Part shown: positions 55,609 to 64,000 of the stretch, one piece after another | How positions within the stretch are numbered: position 1 is the first letter of the stretch | Layout: every line of letters starts with the position of its first letter | Source of the DNA: Hippasteria phrygiana | Taxonomy: Eukaryota; Echinodermata; Asteroidea; Valvatida; Goniasteridae | Length of the DNA: 64,000 nt | Assembly (NCBI GenBank): GCA_037893225.1 | Contig: JAZGUH010000197.1 | Location: 186,001 to 250,000, forward strand | Direction: 5' to 3' | The notes under the pieces: model-generated | The model's input: only the letters and a program-made list of their open reading frames with translations | Databases searched by the model: none | What the model was told of the DNA's origin: nothing | Translations under genes and position numbers: made by a program

Positions 55609-55822
55609 ATATATTTTGTAAGTTTATATCATCAATAAACCAATACTTAAAATGTTAACCAAGATTTGAAGCGTTTTTAAAACGAAATCTTCTGATCCTG
55701 AAAACATCTTAGAAATACCATAAATTGTGCTTATACAAATAGCTGGCCTCATTTTACAAAAATGACTCGAGTAGTTTTCAAATTTCTAACCGTGTACAGC
55801 ACCCAATTCTTTGCCCTCATAG

Positions 55823-55969
55823 GACCAGGCTCATCACCACCACCGACATGTGGTTCTCCTCAAGCTATGGGGATGGGGGACGGGACCATCCTAGCCTGCC
55901 AGATCATTGCTTCATTCTCTCCGGAACCAGCTGCCAGCGCTGAGCATGCCAGACTAAACGGAGCATCTG
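55823..55969 (+). CDS. Exon 19: start of the discoidin (F5/8 type C) domain
   Basis: Acceptor gccctcatag; phase 1 to phase 1. It encodes PGSSPPPTCGSPQAMGMGDG, then TILACQIIASFSPEPAASAE and HARLNGASG. This is the standard opening of a discoidin domain: C near a GM-x-x-G-x-I segment, the IxAS motif and ARLN. The partner Cys is expected at the domain end and is present in exon 21. Confidence 0.92.
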
Positions 55970-57010
55970 GTAGGTTGGAAGTTTGCCTTTTTGTTTTAAA
56001 TGTTTAATTGCACTAATCTACAAATTTTGACAAATTTTGTGCTTCGGGGATTAATTGTGTTTCCCTTTATGGATTTTGGGGTGCTGAAAACGGATATGAC
56101 CATAAAACAGTTGTCAAGAAATTGTGTAAGTATCACATTGTACATATAAATACATTAAATAAGTAACATACATATATGCAGTCACTTATGTTGATTAAAC
56201 CCGACACTAAAACAAAAAGAGCGACCCATGAGAAATATTGGCAATTGTATGTAGTTTTAACCAATTATACATTGTGGGTTGGAACAAGAGCTCTTCCCGC
56301 CGTTTATTCATCCTTCCCAAGTCAAGGATAATCGCCACCGACCCATTTCCATATCTTCAAGAATTTTGTCGAGTGACAATAGTATTAATTATTTTCGTAC
56401 TCAGTGGCCCAGAATGAGTAAAGATTGACTACTTTTATTTCCGAAACATTTTGGATGTAGAACAGTGTTGTTGGGGTTGCTTGGCTGTAATATTCTGCTA
56501 TTTTGTTTTCAAATTTGGCACTGTCTTTTTCTCCTAATTCTTTGTTCAAGTCTGACTTGAGTTATCTTTGGATTATTAGTACTGATAAATGTTTTGTTAT
56601 ATAGTTTGAAAATGGGTTGCCAGGGTTTAGTACAGTCCCAACTCTTTTGGATAGGTTCTGCTTCGTTAGATTGGTAATATGGCAGGATATATCATCTCGC
56701 TTGTTTTGGTTTGGTTTGGATTAGTTGGCATTTGGCTTATAATTTAGATTTGTTTAAAATTTGTTTAAAATTTGTTTGACTGGAGTTGGTTTATACATGT
56801 AGCTTGATTTTGAAAGGTTTGGTTTGGCTTCTCACCCATGGCTTGTTTTGGTCTGGCAGGGATTGGTTTAGCTTGATGTAGTTTGGCAAGCTACGATTTT
56901 GCTTTGTACCACAAGGCTCGTTTTGATTTGGTGGGGATTGGTTTATTGCAGCGTCAATTTGGTGGGGATTGGTTAGTCTAGCCTACAATCCTGGACAAAA
57001 CTCGTTGGGA

Positions 57011-57014
57011 CACC

Positions 57015-57048
<34 letters not shown>

Positions 57049-57050
57049 CC
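57011..57050 (+). repeat. C tract
   Basis: About 38 bases of almost pure C within intron 19. Confidence 0.95.
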
Positions 57051-57245
57051 CCACCCACAATCATTGTTGGTTCGGTGTGGTTAAAAGTCGACGATTGAGG
57101 TGTGATTTGTTTTGCTTTTAGTTAGGCCTGTTTCAGTATAGCTTGGGTTGATAAAGTTTGATCAAAGATTTTGTTACGTAGGGTGGGGTTTGGTTGAGAA
57201 GGTTAAGCTCTGATGAAAGATTCTGATGTTTGATGATCCATATAG

Positions 57246-57448
57246 CTTGGAAGACCCCTGCCAGGGCCGGACCATTCCTGTATGACCGCTGGATCAAGGT
57301 GGACGTGGGTAGGAAGTTTGCTCTAACCAGTGTCAAGACCCAAGGTGGGAGCAGTGCAAATGCTGATGGGGACCTGGGAGAATTTGAGATCCTATACAGC
57401 CTGGATGACACACTGTATAAGGCAGCGACCCCCTCAAATAACAAAGTG
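57246..57448 (+). CDS. Exon 20: middle of the discoidin domain
   Basis: Acceptor gatccatatag; the first two bases complete Ala; phase 0 out at gtg|gtgagt. It encodes AWKTPARAGPFLYDRWIKVD, VGRKFALTSVKTQGG, and LGEFEILYSLDDTLYKAA. WIKVDVG, VKTQGG and ILYSLD are diagnostic discoidin strands, so the call is firm. Confidence 0.93.
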
Positions 57449-57994
57449 GTGAGTGAAAGTCCAACACATTTACATGTCTTTCTCTAAAACTGATTGCAAC
57501 TTTAACTTGTCTAACTTTCTTTTATTAATTTGGGTTAACAATCATTTGTAAACCTGTAGTGGTGTTCATATACAAATGTCTCAAAGTGCTTCACAATTAT
57601 TACTCTTGGTCATCATCCCATGGGATCAGTTATGAAGCAGTTTAAAATCAGCACAAGCTAGTTCTCTACCCTCACAGGTACCCTTTTATACTACCGGGAC
57701 GAGAGAAGCAATTGTAGTAAAGTGTCTTGCTCAAGAATACAAGCACCAATATCAACCATCGGGGTTGGAACCCACTGGATGCGAGTCATGGCCTTAAAAG
57801 TGTTACTTTATTACTCCTGCCCGTCAGGCCTATCAATCATTATTGAAACCTTCCCAGCTCCCTTGGGAGTGTGCAGCCCAGGTTGCAAGTTATGCACACT
57901 GGGCAGATCAATCCATACCACCACTGCCTTTACAGATACCATTTACTCTCCTGGGTGGGGAGAGGATACTAATGACAAATGTCCTGTTCAAGAA

Positions 57995-58140
57995 TCTGGT
58001 TGGTGCAGAGCCTTTCACCTCTGCGGCCCAGGTTCGAATCCCACCTGGGCTGCCATGTGGATTGGGTTTTCAGTCCCTGCCTTATTTCCAGAATATCATT
58101 CCGAATTTTCCCTCCCACCTCTTAAAACTCAAAGCTACTA
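57995..58140 (+). repeat. tRNA-Glu-type SINE, copy
   Basis: Contains cctttcacc at the anticodon loop, gcccaggttcgaatccca as B box, and the common tail atgtggattgggttttcagt. Follows the better copy at 59790. Confidence 0.72.
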
Positions 58141-58319
58141 TGTCCGTGCTTTTGGGTGTATCACCCTGAAAAAAAATTTTTCAAATTGAATTACTAATTT
58201 TCTAGCATTAGTTAGGTTAGGAGCTTTCTGATGAGACATTCCACGTCTATGCCCCACTGTAATTCCTATAGTCATCAAGTGCATCAATCTTTGCACATAG
58301 CACATAAAATAATTGATAA

Positions 58320-58515
58320 CACCTCACCAAGAGATTCTGTACATATCTTGATTAGCCGAGAGCGAGTCACATGGCATTCGCTATTTTTAGTGTATTCCTG
58401 TGCACGGCATAAAGTACTATACCTGTAGCAACCAAAGCACAATACGCATAACACCGGTATTGTGTGGAAATTCATACCGGTGTGTGCGTAGCGCCTTAAC
58501 GCATTGTGCGTATTG
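58320..58515 (+). repeat. Dispersed repeat D, copy 2
   Basis: Same order as 2483-2680, with a larger central difference. Confidence 0.65.
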
Positions 58516-58611
58516 TTCCCAAGCGCCAGTGAAGGGGTGGTTTAGAAAAGAGCAAGTAAATTTTCCACAAATTTCTTATTAAAATAGAAGTACCTTTTAA
58601 CTGTATTTAGA

Positions 58612-58944
58612 TTCCATTTTCAACGTGAACAAAGAAAACTTTCAGGACCGGGATTTGAACCTGCGACCTCCGGAACACTGTACCTGTGCTCTACCAACTG
58701 AGCTATCTTGCCCTGTGTTGGCGGTCTCCCAAATTGTCAGTATCTTTGTTCGGGTGGGCGCTAGTCAGAAGTTATAAACCCAGAATGCCGTATAGCCAGG
58801 GATCACACCCAATTTTACGATACAACCTGGGAAGCGACATTGTGGGGATCACTCAATGAGGATACGACTTATTAACTGATAATTCGTCAAACAATCCACA
58901 AGGGAAACTGACTAGGTAAATTTGAATACATTTTCAAAGTGTAT
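58612..58944 (-). repeat. Full-length solo copy of the 313-bp tRNA-like SINE
   Basis: All parts of the array unit are present once, from ttttcaacgtgaacaaagaa through the minus-strand tRNA head to cattttcaaagtg. Changes in the tRNA head include gatttgaacc at the B box. Being single-copy, it shows what one unit looked like before tandem growth. Confidence 0.85.
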
Positions 58945-59010
58945 TTAGATTCAATAAGTTATCTGAACATTAAGCAGAATCTGTTGGGGAGGTGTATACA
59001 TTGTATACAA

Positions 59011-59176
59011 CAAATATTGACTGCTTTATCTCGTGATGTAGTAAAACTGGCTTGCCTTGGTGATCCGTGGAGCATTCTATTTTCCCTCGCCTTCGCCTCG
59101 GGGAAAATAGAATGCTGCATGGATCACCTCGGGAGGCTAGTTTTACTACACCACTCGAAGCAGTCAATATTTGTAT
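59011..59176. repeat. Foldback element, arms about 75 bp
   Basis: The sequence from aatattgactgctttat to attctattttcc is inverted as ggaaaatagaatgct to gcagtcaatatt, around a 16-base cgcc-rich loop. Confidence 0.88.
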
Positions 59177-59221
59177 AATATTTTAGGAAGACCAAATCAA
59201 GTGCACAGTACACAAATATGG

Positions 59222-59345
59222 ACAGTTTATGAGTGATACAGTAAAACGAGCCTCCCGAGGTGATTCCTGGAGCGTTATAGTTTTCCTGAGGAAAATAGGA
59301 ATGCTATGGGAATCACCAAGGGAGGCTAGTTTTACTGTGTCATGA
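59222..59345. repeat. Second foldback element of the same family
   Basis: The blocks acagtaaaacgagcctcccg and gggaggctagttttactgtg are inverted around cctgaggaaaata. Only 46 bases separate it from the first foldback. Confidence 0.85.
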
Positions 59346-59507
59346 GTGAAAGCAGTACATATTTGTTGGATAACACCTCATTCATAGATTATGAAAACTT
59401 TACTTGCATTTTCTTTAATTACAAAAATTCTGTATTCATGAAGTTTGAATTTCAAAGGGCAAACCCAGAGAATATGCCTGTCTGATTTACCATTGTTTAT
59501 CTCAAAG

Positions 59508-59691
59508 TTTGACCACCAGAAGGACTCCCCAGCTGACCACGACACGGTGGTGACCCACGATCTGTTGGTACCTGTGGAGGCCCGCTATGTCATTCTGAAT
59601 CTGACGGCCTATGACTACAACAGCAAGACTAAATGGTACAACGCCATCAGGATGGAGATAATGGGATGTCCAATAGATTCCCCTGCTAGTG
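59508..59691 (+). CDS. Exon 21: end of the discoidin domain
   Basis: Acceptor tatctcaaag; phase 0 in, phase 1 out at agtg|gtaagc. It encodes FDHQKDSPADHDTVVTHDLL, then VPVEARYVILNLTAYDYNS, and AIRMEIMGC. The VEARYVIL strand and the terminal R-M-E-I-M-G-C are the classic close of an F5/8C domain, with the final Cys pairing with that of exon 19. Confidence 0.93.
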
Positions 59692-59789
59692 GTAAGCACC
59701 ACTTGTCTATTTTCCGACACATTTACCTATAGCCGTGTCCGCATTGGATAATTTTGGGTAAAACATATGGAGACTGTTGTCAACTAATA

Positions 59790-59955
59790 GGGGAGTCGGG
59801 TTGGCGCAGTGGTTACTGTCCCCGCCTTTCACCGCTGTGGCCCGGGTTCGATTCCTGCCCTAGTCCACATGTGGATTGGGTTTTCAGTCCCTACCTGATT
59901 CCGTGGGTTTTCCCCAGAATATTCTTCTGGGGTTTTCCTCCCACCTCTAAAAATG
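59790..59955 (+). repeat. tRNA-Glu-type SINE, best copy
   Basis: The head gtcgggttggcgcagtggtt, loop cctttcacc (anticodon UUC) and cccgggttcgattcc B box are tRNA-Glu-like. The tail is ccacatgtggattgggtttt, cagtccctacctgattcc and gttttcctcccacctct. Confidence 0.82.
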
Positions 59956-60524
59956 TAACTTCTTCTGATTGTCTTCTGTCTACAGGTTTCTTCAGGCTTT
60001 GGTGCTACAGTGCCTAGGGCACTTTTGAGGAATCCTTGGTCATATTACCAGAAGAATTAAATAAACTTGACCAACTTAAGTCCAGTGTGGACAGCTGGTA
60101 AACTTTCCAAATGTGTGCAATTGTTGGTTGTCCGGTTATCCCTCCGCAGCGGGAACCTTTACAGGGCCAACCGTATAGCGGAAAAGTTACGTGGCAGTTT
60201 TACATCGCTGAAAAGTCCAGTGTGGACAGCCACTGTAATATACAACGTGCATTTTGAGAGGACATGCCGTTGCAAAGTTTACGTGGCCATGGAGTTTCTG
60301 CGAGCCGTGCAATCCAAATGAAGATGCAAGGAAGAATAACCACAGTGGAAAGTTAACAATTACGCACAGTAACTTTTGACAATAGTTAGTCCAATGCGAA
60401 CGCAGCTTTAGCAGGGTTTCACCTATAGTCACAAGCAAAATTGTTGAAATGCTTTACGCACAGTATTACACAACACCACACCACCACCACCACCATATAA
60501 CCACTACCACCCTAGTGAAACACT

Positions 60525-60525
<1 letters not shown>

Positions 60526-60552
<27 letters not shown>
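60526..60552 (+). repeat. C tract next to a CAC run
   Basis: About 26 C bases after cacaccaccaccacc. Confidence 0.95.
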
Positions 60553-60555
<3 letters not shown>

Positions 60556-60621
60556 AGGGCCCTCCCCCTCTGAATTTGAGCGAGGTTTTGCACCAGGTCA
60601 AAGCCCTAAAACTTCTCCTAA

Positions 60622-63340
60622 CACTATGAACATCTTCATCCCTTAAAAATTCGTTAAAGAGCCACTTTTCCCTTAATTTACCGTGAGCCAAAATTGTCAC
60701 GGTTTTTTCAACATATTAGGGAGATTAGGAGTCCGTGAAAACACCCTTAGAAAAGTCCTTTGTTTAGCCGTCCGTGAAAATCCGGTGACTTCAGCCACTA
60801 GCCATGCCAGTGCCAGATTGTGTACCGTTAGGTTTTTCACGGTGTTGTGGAATCCGTGAAAACTCCCGTATTATAATCTTGTGGTTCAGATTGGCAAGTC
60901 TGCTGCCTGGCCCTCCAGAGTGTTTAGAATGTTTACAATGGAGAGTTTATTGACTCCAGGTTTGAGCTTGCCCAACCGACCGAGCGCTATTAATTGTTGC
61001 CAAGAAAATACGTCTTATGAATAAACATGAACACGGAAGGCTAATACTGCATTCAGAACTTGCAAACCTTGCATGCTTGTCGGGATGGCGAGTAAACACA
61101 ATCTGGAGGGTTTTTCGAGGGGAAAAAATGAACAACGAAACGCTAACGTAAAGCGTTGAGGCATACTTTTTTGCGTTGTCATTGTGTTGTCATAGGCCTA
61201 TATTGTAAAAGTATTTATTAATAACAATTTAATTGCTTATTACGTATGGGTGAATCTGTAAAAGAAAAAAAAGCTGTAGAAGGTCCTCCGTTCCTGCCCA
61301 ATTCTGACTGGTTTTGACATCATTATTAATATTATTAATAACACAGTATTTTGGTATAGGTACTACACAGCGGGATGCTTGCGGGGGACGTATTAAGCCA
61401 TGAACCCCAAACATGGCGGGCAGCGCCGGCACTCTGCCCTTAACTTTGCAGTGAAATCACCACATAACATGAGACAGGCGATCTATTTATAGTCTACAAA
61501 AATGGTGTATTTCCTATCCATGGTAGCAGCTTGAAAATGATAATTTTCACCTAAATTTGACCAAATTATTCCGATTGTATTGCAAAGAAGTTGTTTTCAA
61601 AACTTAAACTATTGTTGTTACCCTTTTGGTTACCCCCGGTGTAATTGTCATAATTTGACCCTTAAAACTTCTCAAAATGTGGTTTTTTGTACACTAAGCT
61701 ATATTTAAATCTATGCAAATTAGTGGGCGTATCCATTTCAACCGTTCATTGAGAAATGCTTCTCTGCACTTGGGGCTGCTCGCACGTGGTTCGTGCCTCC
61801 TGCCTGTAGCTCTAAATAAATCAGCTGATTCTCATCTCCAGGAATGATGAATCTTGATACGTATCTACACAATTCGCTGGTACCCGTCGCTAGTATAATG
61901 GCGGGCTGAAATAAAATATCCTCCACCCCAAGAGCCCTGAAATCTTTTAAAGTGATTGACAGCTCAACTTTTGCCAGGTATAGATTATTTATACATTGTA
62001 ATACTATGTAACAAAATGTATACAATGGGTTTAGCTCCAGAGGTTCTTTGTGTAGGCCGCCCCTGGACTGCAAAGCCTGCGAAAATAAAACAAAAAATAT
62101 TCCATGCCAACCACACGCGGCATCTGGCCTGGGAAGTACCGGTACATTTATCCAGCGGGCATTATCACCAGCGAGGTGATGGAGAGATCAAAGTATTGCA
62201 CAAATCCAGCCAGGTGGAGCTCGACTACCAATTGAAAGTCATCCTGAAGGTTTCATTAAAAATATTAAAAATTGTCCATCTTTAAAAGGGGAACAAGGGA
62301 AATTCTCTGGTCACATCGAACATACCGATTATTATATAACGTACTAGTGGCCTTCTATTTGTTTTTTCTTATCTGACGAAATCTTGTGGTTAAAAACTCT
62401 AGAAGTTTTAGCCAACATTTTGTTTTCGGTTCGGGATCATTCTTTTAAAATGCTAATTCAATTACAAAAATAAATATGTGATTCAGCAACTCGCAGAAAA
62501 ATAAATAGGGGAGAAAACTATTTTTTTGGTTTTAAGTATCAGTTTAGAATAATGGACAAGCTGTCAGTAAATCTGGGATAAGATGAAAAATATATTAAAA
62601 CGTTCTAAATAAAGTATACAATCAGCGTACTCTGCTGACTCTGCAGACCCCGCAGACAGCACTTCATTGTAATAAGAAAGGGGCCTATTGTTAAGCAGTT
62701 TCATTCACATGCAAATTAGCCACCTCAGCTCTGGCTGGTGGCGGGAACCATGAAAAGGCTTTGATCCAGATATTCGCAGACTAAGCTTTAGACTACGCTG
62801 TTTCCCAATATTGATGGCGGGCCATAATATATTGTTTGAAGATGATATAAAAAAACTTAAGTTTTGCAACAAATAGTTACGAAAAAATCAAATTCCGCCG
62901 GCGCTACGTTTCGGAATCTATCACCAAATTCTGATTTGACCTGAACTTATTGTAAGTCTAAAAAATGAAAGTCTCACACATTGGATTTGAACACACAAAT
63001 ACAATCTATTCAAGACTTACAGAAAGCTCCCTGCTTGTTTACTTGTTCCACCAGCAAAAGTGTTTACATTGTACTAGGGGTCGTAAAGGTCAAGGCAGTT
63101 ACCTAACACCGTTATCTTAATTGAAACACCGTGAAATCTTCAGGGTGGTAGATGTTGTTTACCGTTATGTATGACCGATGATAATCCTCAGTGGCCAGGG
63201 TCATTAAAAAACCGTGAAAAAACCCTTACGGGATTAGTGCAATAAGCCCCAGGTAAATATCCGTGAAACATCCCTTAGGGATTTATTTCACGGAAAAGTG
63301 GACTTTTAATGGGAATTTAAGGGATTAGATGTTCATAGTG
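60622..63340. mobile_element. 2.7-kb TIR element (Harbinger-like) that contains exon 22
   Basis: The left end cactatgaacatcttcatcc and the complement of the right end agatgttcatagtg are inverted. Similarity continues through tcccttaaa and ccacttttcc for about 50 bp. TAA flanks both sides (60619-60621, 63341-63343). Several ccgtgaaaa motifs are subterminal at both ends. No transposase frame is visible inside. The alternative is two independent end fragments that happen to flank the exon. Confidence 0.68.
62056..62249 (+). CDS. Exon 22: unrecognised segment after the discoidin domain
   Basis: Acceptor ctttgtgtag; the first two bases complete Gly (phase 1, matching exon 21); phase 0 out at aag|gtttca, a weak donor. 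It encodes RPWTAKPAKIKQKIFHANHT, then RHLAWEVPVHLSSGHYH and VELDYQLKVILK. The alternating hydrophobic pattern looks like real coding sequence, but I recognise no domain. It lies wholly inside the 60622-63340 element, which makes it the least certain exon of the series. Confidence 0.65.
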
Positions 63341-63660
63341 TAAGCTCACAAGTAAACATTGTACAGGGGAATTGTCGTTTTTCAGCTTATTTTGCTTGGG
63401 ATTGTAGTCCTTTTTCTGAAGCAATTACAGTAATAATGTGTAGCTTCATTAAGTGTATACATACATCCACCTTGATCAAAGTGCTACATGTACAAACGCT
63501 GCTTTTAATCATGATCCCTCGGTGCCGATCCCAATCAGCGCAGCGCAGCGGACAGCAGTACGAATATGTAATGCATGAATGGATGAATAGTCTGTTCGCT
63601 ATGTTGTTGCAATAAAATGTTTACACCAATGCGGCGGCATTGCGATTACCCCATAGAATA

Positions 63661-63797
63661 CTAGACTTGACAAGCCACTAAATAGTCAGCGTGCGTGCAC
63701 GGTGCGCATTTTTAGTATAACCCCGGGAATGCATGCGCGTGGTAGCTGTAAACGCTGATAGTATCCCGGTTAATTAGTGACTTGATTTCAAGTCTAG
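63661..63797. repeat. Small CpG-rich foldback
   Basis: ctagacttgacaagccactaa is inverted as ttagtgacttgatttcaagtctag. The sequence from here to the window end is rich in CpG (gcgtgcgtgcacggtgcgc, gctcccggggcagggcgag), but I see no gene start that I can defend. Confidence 0.55.
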
Positions 63798-64000
63798 GTT
63801 TGTCGTGCGTGGTCGCTCCCGGGGCAGGGCGAGTGAACGGCTGCTGTCCGGGCGTGTGTTGCTCGAATGCAGCCATGGATACGAGGTTACACCATGCACT
63901 GCGTGCTGGGACCCAGCGCTAGCGATGTATGAATAAAACCAATGTAGGAAGCAAAGAGTGCCGGTACCAGCTGAATGAATTGTGTGTTGTGCGCGCTGCA

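Larger units (their letters stand above)
294..62249 (+). other. Gene span: 22 internal exons of a large modular extracellular protein (cadherin, about seven repeat modules, discoidin)
   Basis: The exons between these limits join as 294-703, 2973-3260, 8434-8652, 9418-9541, 10698-10865, 13303-13481, 15742-15998, 17046-17289, 20478-20784, 25834-26006, 26692-26930, 27720-27807, 39291-39443, 43445-43727, 45105-45360, 47430-47616, 49147-49257, 51519-51633, 55823-55969, 57246-57448, 59508-59691 and 62056-62249. That is 4529 bases: two bases completing a codon from an upstream exon, then 1509 codons with no stop. Each junction has AG before and GT after, and phases match throughout. No initiator ATG, signal peptide, membrane segment or terminal stop is seen, so the gene continues both ways. 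Domain order is cadherin, modules M1 to M7, F5/8C, then an unknown segment. Many N-x-S/T sites fit an extracellular location. I do not recognise the family name. A missed small exon, or two neighbouring genes read as one, cannot be excluded. Confidence 0.8.

Noticed and set aside
61738..62073. 111-residue minus-strand frame overlapping exon 22
   Set aside because: No motif; the + strand frame is supported by splice phase on both sides.
63850..63950. ATG at 63874 in CpG-rich sequence as a possible new gene start
   Set aside because: The frame stops after about 15 codons and the window ends; nothing supports a promoter or exon.

Overview
This looks like a piece of a eukaryotic genome, most likely a marine invertebrate. 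It is AT-rich, holds a gene split by GT/AG introns with long repeat-filled gaps, and carries tRNA-derived SINEs, LINE ends, mariner and hAT elements and TTAA-flanked MITEs. The very common TACATGTA palindrome, the tRNA-Glu-type SINE and the style of the extracellular protein suggest a deuterostome such as an echinoderm. That placement is inference and cannot be settled from the window alone. No bacterial-style operon, rRNA or CRISPR is present.

One protein-coding gene on the + strand appears to run the whole length (294 to 62249). I could place 22 internal exons. All splice junctions are AG/GT and agree in phase from exon to exon, and they give 1509 continuous codons. Both the 5' and 3' ends lie outside the window. 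The product reads as a large extracellular or cell-surface protein: one cadherin repeat, then about seven divergent beta-sandwich-like modules of 140-180 residues with a recurring PG[ES] signature and an FGx[IV]xN signature, then a discoidin (F5/8 type C) domain, then the start of an unrecognised segment. I do not recognise the gene. The modules recall DUF11-type repeats of bacterial surface proteins, which would be an unusual ingredient beside cadherin and discoidin domains.

Nearly everything else is intronic repeat DNA. From left to right: a LINE tail invaded by a 3-kb array of ten tRNA-like genes that switches orientation (4.6-7.7 kb); TTAA-flanked MITEs (9.9, 11.1, 14.2, 21.5, 31.4, 48.2 kb); a mariner-type MITE with nested inverted repeats (11.9 kb); several hAT-like elements with 8-bp target duplications (17.6, 19.1, 20.9, 24.4, 28.2, 36.0, 47.9 kb); a decayed mariner (22.4 kb); a decayed THAP and GDGT-motif transposase-like locus on the minus strand (33.7-37.9 kb); minisatellites at 42.6 and 44.3 kb; a 91-bp near-perfect palindrome (48.4 kb); nested MITEs (53.1-54.5 kb); twin foldbacks (59 kb); and a 2.7-kb element with terminal inverted repeats and TAA duplications that contains the last exon (60.6-63.3 kb).

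All calls rest on reading the sequence. No database search, alignment or folding program was run.
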